Source: Chitinophaga pinensis
GTDB taxonomy: Bacteria; Bacteroidota; Bacteroidia; UKL13-3
Assembly: GCA_945876985.1 (NCBI GenBank)
Contig: CAMCQX010000119.1
Location: 1 to 5,665 of the forward strand
DNA length: 5,665 nt
Direction: 5' to 3'
Shown: in pieces, positions 1 through 4,269 of the stretch
Layout: each line of letters begins with the position of its first letter
How positions within the stretch are numbered: position 1 is the stretch's first letter
Made by a program: the position numbers and the translations under genes
Notes under the pieces: model-generated
Database searches by the model: none
What the model was told of the DNA's origin: nothing
What the model saw: only the letters and a program-made list of their open reading frames with translations

Positions 1-903
1 AGTTTACTTTCCCTATCATACCAATATGTTGGTGACCATGAAAATGCACTAAAATATTATAAAAATTTTGTGGAACTTAATAGAAAATACTATGAAAAAA
101 GTAAGACTAACGAATTAAATAAACTTGAAATCTTGTATAAAGTGGAAGAAAATGAAAAGAAATTGGCTTTAAAAAATTTAGAACAAACCAAAGATAAAGC
201 TACCATTCAAATTTTATTTTTGATTATTTTCTTGTCCGTTTTAATACTAATAATTTTCATAGGTTATAAATATTTGGAAAATAAACGAAAAAAGATAATT
301 TTTGAAAATATTGAAAATTCAGATAAAGAAATTAATTCAATAAAAAAGTGGCTTGATTGGCGCAAAAACAATGAAAAATTGACCCAATTAAATTTAATTG
401 ATCAAGCTGCTGCTATAGAAAATAATTTAAATAGCGCCCCTGAAGAATTAGTGAATCAAGCTGCTGTTAATTCGCCTGAAATTACTGAAGAATCCATTGA
501 TATAAGTAATTTAAATCTTGAAACTAATTTAGGTAACTATACAATTTTGTATTTTGAATTGAGAGAAGTATTGGAAACCCAAAAATTATATTTGAACCCA
601 GAGCTCACATTAGATGATTTAATCAAAGTATTGGGCACCAATAAAAAATATTTATATTATGCCATTAAATCAAATACTGAAGATAATTTTAGAAGTTTAG
701 TAAATGAATACCGGATAAATTACGTTAAATCAATGATTCGTGAAGCAATAGAAAATACGAATAAGATTGATATTGATGAAATACAACTATCTTCTGGATT
801 TCAATCTACCGCCTCGTTTTTTAGAATTTTTAAAAGTAAAACAGGCCTAACACCTTCGGAATATGCTAAACAAGTAAAATTAACGCTGCTATCGGTGGCC
901 TAA
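1..903 (+). CDS. TPR / transmembrane / AraC-type HTH regulator, 5' truncated by the window edge
   Basis: The frame is open from base 1 to the TAA at 901-903 (300 visible codons), so the GTG at 70 is probably internal and the true start lies upstream. Visible codons 1-27 look like the end of a tetratricopeptide repeat (YVGDHENALKYYKNFVELN, with the Y, G, A and Y positions of the TPR consensus). Codons 30-66 are a charged, probably coiled-coil linker. Codons 69-88 form one hydrophobic transmembrane segment (ILFLIIFLSVLILIIF) followed by the positive KYLENKRKK. After an Asn/Glu/Ala-rich linker, codons 184-293 form an AraC-type double helix-turn-helix: LTLDDLIKVLGTNKKYL, then GFQSTASFFRIFKSKTGLTP. 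This is a known Bacteroidota architecture: periplasmic TPRs, one membrane span and a cytoplasmic DNA-binding domain. The probable role is a membrane-tethered transcription regulator. Ligand and targets cannot be read from the sequence. No kinase or receiver domain is visible in this part. Confidence 0.9.
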   Translation, partial: SLLSLSYQYVGDHENALKYYKNFVELNRKYYEKSKTNELNKLEILYKVEENEKKLALKNLEQTKDKATIQILFLIIFLSVLILIIFIGYKYLENKRKKIIFENIENSDKEINSIKKWLDWRKNNEKLTQLNLIDQAAAIENNLNSAPEELVNQAAVNSPEITEESIDISNLNLETNLGNYTILYFELREVLETQKLYLNPELTLDDLIKVLGTNKKYLYYAIKSNTEDNFRSLVNEYRINYVKSMIREAIENTNKIDIDEIQLSSGFQSTASFFRIFKSKTGLTPSEYAKQVKLTLLSVA

Positions 904-936
904 AGTTAAGTCAATGTAAAATACTCAGGAAATTGT

Positions 937-1065
937 TTAAAAATTAAGCGTTACATATTTTTTAACAAGGGTGAGTTCTTTTGTAAATAGACTATGAATG
1001 TAGTTTAAATAAGCCACAGCATTACGCATAAAATATTGGCCATTAAAGTACATATCATCATGCAT
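937..1065 (-). CDS. Doubtful small ORF, 42 codons, unrecognised
   Basis: This minus-strand frame does not overlap any other gene. It starts at the ATG at 1063-1065, just after the A/T-rich leader GTTAAAAAATATTACCAA, which is the style of start context seen elsewhere in this window. The predicted product is rich in Tyr, Phe, Met and Asn and has no signal peptide or membrane span. The frame stays open upstream to a TTG at 1119, but those codons would run through a hairpin and T-run, so the ATG is the better start. I recognise no family. A chance ORF or a remnant of a longer decayed gene is at least as likely as a real small protein. Confidence 0.15.
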   Translation of the reverse strand: MHDDMYFNGQYFMRNAVAYLNYIHSLFTKELTLVKKYVTLNF

Positions 1066-1139
1066 TTGGTAATATTTTTTAACTAAAAAAGGGTTGGTGA
1101 TAACACCAACCAAATGCAAAATTATTCAGTGGTTTGCAT
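1061..1139 (-). repeat. Overlapping inverted repeats with mutually exclusive pairings
   Basis: Three perfect pairings are visible: 1061-1070 with 1109-1118 (TGCATTTGGT / ACCAAATGCA), 1092-1099 with 1104-1111 (GGTTGGTG / CACCAACC, loop ATAA), and 1114-1120 with 1133-1139 (ATGCAAA / TTTGCAT). The first cannot form together with either of the other two, because the arms share bases. On the minus strand the middle hairpin is followed by a T-run, so the layout resembles an attenuator or a small structured RNA. No function is shown. Confidence 0.45.
1085..1111 (-). terminator. Possible rho-independent terminator (minus strand)
   Basis: Read on the minus strand, there is a perfect 8-bp stem GGTTGGTG / CACCAACC with loop TTAT, then C and six Ts (1090 down to 1085). 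On the plus strand no T-run follows, so it is directional. The tRNA-Leu gene already has a closer terminator at 1208-1241. This one is either a back-up for read-through or belongs to an unrecognised minus-strand transcript. Confidence 0.5.
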
Positions 1140-1207
1140 AAGCAAGTATTGGTATTTATTTTTATTTGCTTGTTAAAAACCCAAACCAAAAGCTAACATA
1201 ATGACAC

Positions 1208-1241
1208 AAAAAAAGCCTATAAATTAAATTTACAAGCTTTT
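1208..1241 (-). terminator. Terminator of tRNA-Leu
   Basis: On the minus strand it starts six bases after the tRNA 3' end. A 14-bp stem pairs 1241-1228 (AAAAGCTTGTAAAT) with 1224-1211 (ATTTATAGGCTTTT) around the triloop TTA, with two G-U wobbles and no mismatches. Ts continue to 1208. Its position directly after the tRNA and its orientation support it as the tRNA terminator. Confidence 0.85.
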
Positions 1242-1246
1242 AAATG

Positions 1247-1326
1247 TACCCGGAGCCGGAGTCGAACCGGCACGATTGCTCGCTAGTGTTTGAGACTAGT
1301 GCGTCTACCAATTCCGCCATCCGGGC
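1247..1326 (-). tRNA. tRNA-Leu, anticodon CAA
   Basis: The minus strand folds as a class II tRNA of 80 nt. The acceptor arm is GCCCGGA / TCCGGGT with discriminator A73. The D arm carries the leucine-typical GCGGAATTGGTAGACGC. The anticodon stem CTAGT / ACTAG encloses the loop CTCAAAC, placing anticodon CAA at 1290-1292 (reads UUG). The extra arm is short (CGAGCAATCGT, with CGA/TCG pairing). The T arm is GCCGG-TTCGACT-CCGGC. CCA is not encoded (CAT follows A73), so it must be added after transcription. The long extra arm and A73 agree with leucine identity. One oddity is that the first acceptor pair is G1-U72 instead of G-C. A candidate promoter lies upstream and a strong terminator directly downstream, so the gene looks monocistronic and divergent from the DUF5606-like gene. 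Confidence 0.97.
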
Positions 1327-1367
1327 AGGTGTACCAAAACCTATGTTGCTTTGGTATAATTGGGCTG

Positions 1368-1398
1368 CAATGATAGTAAAAAAAACGTTTGGTAAAAA
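1368..1398 (-). promoter_or_regulatory. Candidate promoter for tRNA-Leu
   Basis: On the minus strand TATCATTG (1375-1368) matches the Bacteroidota -7 element TANNTTTG at all but one position. TTTT (1398-1395) stands 19 bases upstream, where TTTG is expected. Transcription would start near 1362, leaving a leader of about 36 nt before the tRNA. A second weaker candidate, TAGGTTTT at 1343-1336, is too close to the tRNA and lacks a -33 partner. Confidence 0.35.
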
Positions 1399-1418
1399 TA
1401 ATTATCTAAATAATTTCG
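1388..1418 (+). promoter_or_regulatory. Candidate distal promoter upstream of the DUF5606-like gene
   Basis: TTTG at 1388-1391, a spacer of exactly 19 bases, then TAATTTCG at 1411-1418. The -33 box is perfect and the -7 box has one mismatch to TANNTTTG, the same C substitution as in the proximal candidate at 1519-1526. The start would be near 1425, giving a leader of about 128 nt before the ATG at 1553. Confidence 0.45.
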
Positions 1419-1494
1419 GATGAAAATGCAATGCCATTGCTTACAGCAATTTATACAACTGAAAATTGTCATAAAAAAATTACCTACTATAATA

Positions 1495-1526
1495 TGTGCC
1501 TATTCTAAAATAATATGATACTTTCG
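1495..1526 (+). promoter_or_regulatory. Candidate proximal promoter of the DUF5606-like gene
   Basis: TACTTTCG at 1519-1526 matches the -7 consensus TANNTTTG with one mismatch. TGTG at 1495-1498, 20 bases upstream, is a weak -33 box. Transcription would begin about 20 nt before the ATG at 1553, a short A-rich leader without Shine-Dalgarno sequence. Confidence 0.5.
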
Positions 1527-1552
1527 CACAATAATAAAAATTTAAAGATTTA

Positions 1553-2119
1553 ATGGAATTAAAAGATATTGTAGCAGTATCAGGCCAAAGTGGATTACAC
1601 AAAATTATTGGTCGTACAAAAAACGGATTGATTTTAGAAACAATTGGTGCTAATAAAAAATTTGCAACTGGTTTCCAAGACAGAGTTAGTATATTGGAAG
1701 ACATTAGCATGTATGCATTAGATGGCGATATTAAATTATCGGAAATTCTACAAAAAGCACATGCAGCGGGAAATGTACCAACTGCTAAAGATGATGCAAA
1801 AATACAACGTAAATTTTTGGTTGATTTAATTCAATTAGACAGTGAAAGAGTATATGATAGTGATATCAAAAAGTTTTTTACTTGGTACAATGCCTTAATT
1901 GGAATTGTTGATTTTGCTAATTTAGTAACGGCTGAAAAAGCAGAAAATACTGATTCGGATGAAAAGGAAGAATCAGAAAATAAAGAGGAGAAACCCAAAA
2001 AAGTAGCTGCTAAAAAAACTGCTACTCCAAAAACCATCGCTCCTAAAAATACCGCTCCAAAAACAAATAGCAAAGGTGCTGGAGCTTCAAAAACTACTTA
2101 CAGATCAAAAACGGTTTAA
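1553..2119 (+). CDS. DUF5606-like protein with acidic and Lys/Ala/Pro/Thr-rich tail
   Basis: This is a 188-residue protein. Residues 1-50 (MELKDIVAVSGQSGLHKIIG, then TKNGLILETIG) match the N-terminal domain I recall as DUF5606, a conserved Bacteroidota family of unknown function. Residues 51-125 continue as a predicted mostly helical region typical of these proteins (MYALDGDIKLSEIL, FFTWYNALIGIVDF). Residues 130-147 are acidic. Residues 148-183 are rich in Lys, Ala, Pro and Thr, resembling histone H1-like tails, with three five-residue units TATPK, TIAPK and NTAPK. There is no signal peptide or membrane span, so it is expected to be cytoplasmic. The tail could bind nucleic acid, but that is inference. 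From memory, relatives often sit near mazG, def and ruvX; none is adjacent here. The ATG at 1553 is chosen because the family begins M-x-L-K and the proximal promoter lies just upstream. The gene appears to be transcribed alone. Confidence 0.88.
   Translation: MELKDIVAVSGQSGLHKIIGRTKNGLILETIGANKKFATGFQDRVSILEDISMYALDGDIKLSEILQKAHAAGNVPTAKDDAKIQRKFLVDLIQLDSERVYDSDIKKFFTWYNALIGIVDFANLVTAEKAENTDSDEKEESENKEEKPKKVAAKKTATPKTIAPKNTAPKTNSKGAGASKTTYRSKTV
2018..2062 (+). repeat. Three imperfect 15-bp tandem units in the DUF5606-like tail
   Basis: The units ACTGCTACTCCAAAA, ACCATCGCTCCTAAA and AATACCGCTCCAAAA follow each other in frame and encode TATPK, TIAPK and NTAPK. They are diverged at the DNA level, so slippage is probably old. 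They form part of the low-complexity basic tail. Confidence 0.6.
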
Positions 2120-2139
2120 TAATTATAAATTGAAATGAT

Positions 2140-2175
2140 AAAAAATCCATTTACGAATTAGTAAATGGATTTTTT
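2140..2175 (+). terminator. Rho-independent terminator after the DUF5606-like gene
   Basis: A perfect 15-bp stem pairs AAAAAATCCATTTAC (2140-2154) with GTAAATGGATTTTTT (2161-2175) around the loop GAATTA. It lies 20 bases after the stop codon. The A-run on one side and T-run on the other could let it work in both directions, but only the plus-strand gene is near. It separates this gene from the transaldolase-like gene. Confidence 0.92.
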
Positions 2176-2247
2176 AGTGAAAAGATTTTTATAGATATCA
2201 AATTCATTTAGCATAAAATATAAATATTATTTATTTAATAAAATTGA

Positions 2248-2255
2248 TAATATTG
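2248..2255 (+). promoter_or_regulatory. Candidate -7 promoter element for the transaldolase-CBS gene
   Basis: TAATATTG matches TANNTTTG with one mismatch. No good TTTG box is seen 19-20 bases upstream. The start would be near 2262, about 29 nt before the ATG at 2291. The leader is A-rich (CAAAAAATTAAACAAACAAA) and has no Shine-Dalgarno sequence. Confidence 0.35.
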
Positions 2256-2290
2256 CCAATCAAAAAATTAAACAAACAAACTAATAATCA

Positions 2291-3301
2291 ATGGAATTAT
2301 ATTTAGATTCAGCCAATCTGAAAGAGATTGAAGAAGCCTTTAAATTAGGGTTTTTGAATGGTTTAACTACCACTCCAACTTTTATGCAACGTGAAGGTAT
2401 TACCGACATAGATGGCATGATTGTAAAACTGTCGAAAATTGTTCCAGTACTTCAAATTGAAGCATTGGGTGATACTGCAGAAGATATTTTAAAAGAAGCA
2501 CAACGCCAATTAGACTTAGGTTTAGATATTAAAAAAACTGTTTTCAAAATTCCTGTTTCATTAGAAGGTGTTCGTGCTTGCCGCATGTTACGCAATGAAG
2601 GAATGTTGGTAAATGTGCATTTGGTTTATACCTTACAACAAGCTTATATGGCTATGCAAGCTGGCGCAACATATGTTTGTCCACTCGTTGGTCGTTTGCA
2701 AGACCAAGGGCATGATGCTTTAGATTTAGTAGCACAAATAATTGATGCAGTTGATCATTATGGTTATGATACCAAAGTAATGTTCTCATCGGTAAGAACC
2801 ATGGAGCATATTAGAAATGCGCTAAACTTAGGCGTTCATACCATTACTGTTCCTTTAAAAATAATGAAGCAGTTAACTGAAAATCATTTTACAACGGTTG
2901 GAACAGACCAATTTATTCAAGATACGCGTTTAATGACTGTAAAAGTGAAAGAAGCTTTGAATGGCGTAAATCCTATTGTTTCTGATGATACTAATTTAGC
3001 TGAAGCCATTGTAAAAATGACTGAATATGGTTTTGGTGCTATAACCATTACTAATGCTGACGGAAGTTTAAAAGGTGTTTTCACTGACGGTGATTTACGT
3101 AGAAAACTAATTTCAGATGGTAGAGATGTTTTAAATAATACAATGGGCGATTTTACTTACAATCAATCAATCGCTATAGCGTCTGATGCATTGTTAAATG
3201 TAGCTGCAGGATTGTTTAAATCAACAAAAGTAGATACCATTTTAGTAACTGAAAATGGCAAGCCAATTGGTATGTTAGATATTCAAGATTTAGAAGCATA
3301 A
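2291..3301 (+). CDS. Transaldolase/fructose-6-phosphate aldolase-like enzyme fused to a CBS pair
   Basis: This 336-residue protein has two parts. Residues 1-215 are a class I aldolase barrel of the small transaldolase/FSA (TalC) family: MELYLDSANL with Asp6, the Schiff-base lysine at K86 in TVFKIPVSLEG, GATYVCPLVGR with phosphate-binding Arg135, and SSVRT with Ser166/Ser167. Residues 220-336 are two CBS motifs containing GVFTDGDLRR (262-271), the signature of the C-terminal CBS pair of arabinose-5-phosphate isomerases (KdsD/KpsF). Family members without the fusion are about 215-220 residues long. Compared from memory with E. coli FSA and T. maritima transaldolase, Asn28 is Thr (TTTP for TTNP), the catalytic-water Thr109 is His110, and Tyr/Phe131 is Leu132. 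Glu57 is transaldolase-like. Schiff-base chemistry on a phosphorylated sugar is plausible, but the substrate may not be the classical one. The CBS pair probably binds a nucleotide or nucleotide-sugar effector. The gene is cytoplasmic and monocistronic, between two terminators. Confidence 0.88.
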   Translation: MELYLDSANLKEIEEAFKLGFLNGLTTTPTFMQREGITDIDGMIVKLSKIVPVLQIEALGDTAEDILKEAQRQLDLGLDIKKTVFKIPVSLEGVRACRMLRNEGMLVNVHLVYTLQQAYMAMQAGATYVCPLVGRLQDQGHDALDLVAQIIDAVDHYGYDTKVMFSSVRTMEHIRNALNLGVHTITVPLKIMKQLTENHFTTVGTDQFIQDTRLMTVKVKEALNGVNPIVSDDTNLAEAIVKMTEYGFGAITITNADGSLKGVFTDGDLRRKLISDGRDVLNNTMGDFTYNQSIAIASDALLNVAAGLFKSTKVDTILVTENGKPIGMLDIQDLEA

Positions 3302-3319
3302 TGCTAAATTTATAACACT

Positions 3320-3355
3320 AAAAAGGCGTTTGTTTTAATTAACAAACGCCTTTTT
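3320..3355. terminator. Bidirectional terminator between the transaldolase-CBS gene and pcm
   Basis: A 15-bp perfect stem pairs AAAAAGGCGTTTGTT (3320-3334) with AACAAACGCCTTTTT (3341-3355) around the loop TTAATT. Ts continue to 3358 on the plus strand, and the minus strand ends the stem with TTTTT. It sits between the stop codons of two convergent genes (3301 and 3377), so it should serve both. Confidence 0.93.
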
Positions 3356-3376
3356 TTTATTTCATCAATCAAAAAT

Positions 3377-4060
3377 CTACCAAGCTTGTTCACCTATTAA
3401 AGGCACAAATTTGAAATTTTCTAAAGTTATTTCTTCAAAAGTAGTTGCCGAAGTTTTAACAATACTGTGCATTTTTTGAATTTTACTATCGCCAATAGGA
3501 ATTATTAAAATTCCACCCACTTTTAGTTGACTAATTAATGAATCCGGTAAAACTGGTGCTCCAGCCGTAACAATAATTTTATCGTAAGGAGCCGCTTCAA
3601 TATATCCTTTGCTTCCATCGCCCAAAATACATGTTGCTTTGTATCCAAATTTTGAAATGCGTGCATGTGCTTTTTTAAACAATTCTTCTTGTCTTTCAAT
3701 GGTAAATAAATTTACGCCCAACTCTAATAAAACAATGGATTGATAAGCGGAACCAGTTCCTACTTCTAATACTTTATCTCCTGGTTCTATTTGTAAAAGT
3801 TGCGTTTGATATGCAACTGTGTATGGTTGACTAATGGTTTGACCTGCATCTATTTTAAAAGCTTTGTCTTGGTAAGCATGTGATCTAAATTCCGATTGTA
3901 TAAAGAAATGGCGAGGAATTTTTAACATAGCTGCTAATACCTTTTCGTCTACTATTCCTTTGGTTCGCAGTTCTTGTATTAATCGCTTTCGAGCGCCTCT
4001 ATCTTTATAAGTATCTTCCATTATTGCTTTGCAAAATAAGGAAGCATTTGATAATGACAT
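3377..4060 (-). CDS. pcm: Protein-L-isoaspartate O-methyltransferase
   Basis: The enzyme uses S-adenosylmethionine to methylate L-isoaspartyl residues in aged proteins, starting their repair. The 227-residue protein shows the family motifs: PRHFF (49-53), HAYQDKAF (61-68), the substrate-site motif GQTISQPY (73-80), SAM-binding motif I VLEVGTGSAYQS (97-108), acidic IERQ (121-124), GDGSKG (147-152), YDKIIVTAGAP (159-169), GGILIIPIG (182-190) and the C-terminal FVPLIG (218-223). One oddity is that the usual GTGSGYQ of motif I reads GTGSAYQ, with Ala105 for Gly. The ATG at 4058-4060 gives 13 residues more than usual. Met14 (codon 4019-4021, starting MEDTYKDRGARKRL) aligns with the start I recall for Bacteroidota relatives and may be the true start. 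There is no signal peptide. It is convergent with the transaldolase-CBS gene and divergent from the oxidoreductase gene. I saw no convincing promoter for it. Confidence 0.95.
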   Translation of the reverse strand: MSLSNASLFCKAIMEDTYKDRGARKRLIQELRTKGIVDEKVLAAMLKIPRHFFIQSEFRSHAYQDKAFKIDAGQTISQPYTVAYQTQLLQIEPGDKVLEVGTGSAYQSIVLLELGVNLFTIERQEELFKKAHARISKFGYKATCILGDGSKGYIEAAPYDKIIVTAGAPVLPDSLISQLKVGGILIIPIGDSKIQKMHSIVKTSATTFEEITLENFKFVPLIGEQAW

Positions 4061-4098
4061 TTACTTATTTTTAAATAAAAACATTTGGAGTGTGAACA

Positions 4099-4185
4099 TT
4101 TCAAACTACTATACACAAACAGCCTTATTTGCATAAAGTGTTCAATTTAGAGGTTTAAAACAATGTCGCTGTTTACAGTTTGAAA
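4099..4185. repeat. Nested long-range inverted repeat in the pcm / oxidoreductase divergent region
   Basis: TTTCAAACT (4099-4107) pairs perfectly with AGTTTGAAA (4177-4185). Inside it AAACAGC (4117-4123) pairs perfectly with GCTGTTT (4168-4174). The two helices are in nested order, so one structure with an asymmetric internal loop can form. No T-run follows on either side, so it is not an intrinsic terminator. It may be a regulator-binding or leader-RNA structure between divergent genes, or chance in AT-rich DNA. Confidence 0.4.
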
Positions 4186-4217
4186 CCACAAAATAAATTA
4201 CAGATGCCATTTGCACT

Positions 4218-4225
4218 TAACTTTG
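4218..4225 (+). promoter_or_regulatory. -7 promoter element for the oxidoreductase gene
   Basis: TAACTTTG is an exact match to TANNTTTG. The region 19-20 bases upstream (AAATAAATTA) has no TTTG box. The expected start is near 4232, leaving a leader of about 38 nt that is A/T-rich and without Shine-Dalgarno sequence before the ATG at 4270. Confidence 0.5.
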
Positions 4226-4269
4226 TTTTTGATTTAAAAGTCAAATTTTTAAAATTAAACAGTTAAACA

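Larger units (their letters stand above)
904..1246. other. Gene-poor intergenic stretch between the AraC-type regulator and tRNA-Leu
   Basis: I see no convincing protein gene in these 343 bases. The part from 1061 to 1139 holds overlapping inverted repeats, listed separately. The part from 1208 to 1241 is the tRNA terminator. A minus-strand frame runs from a TTG at 1119 (stop codon just upstream at 1126-1128) to 937, giving 60 codons, or 42 codons from the ATG at 1063-1065, which has an A-rich leader. The 42-residue product would contain MHDDMYFNGQYFMRNAVAYL and end in KKYVTLNF. I do not recognise it. It could be a small protein, a decayed gene fragment or chance. No clear terminator follows the regulator gene on the plus strand. 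Confidence 0.5.

Noticed and set aside
70..72. GTG at 70 as the start of the AraC-type regulator
   Set aside because: The frame is open back to base 1 and the residues before the GTG form a TPR motif, so the gene starts outside the window.
930..967. AT-rich imperfect inverted repeat just after the AraC-type gene, considered as its terminator
   Set aside because: The stem is almost all A-T with a central mismatch and a large loop, and no separate T-run follows.
1420..1518. Plus-strand frame of 32 codons (MKMQCHCLQQFIQ...) between the two candidate promoters
   Set aside because: Its ATG would lie at or before the predicted start of the distal transcript. The translation looks random and there is no family support.
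1480..1710. Minus-strand open frame of 76 codons over the promoter and start of the DUF5606-like gene
   Set aside because: It lies antisense to a recognised family and its translation resembles no protein. It is a shadow of the plus-strand gene.
1831..2073. Minus-strand open frame of 80 codons inside the DUF5606-like gene
   Set aside because: Its Phe/Ser/Val-rich translation is the antisense image of the Lys/Glu/Ala-rich tail, not a membrane protein.
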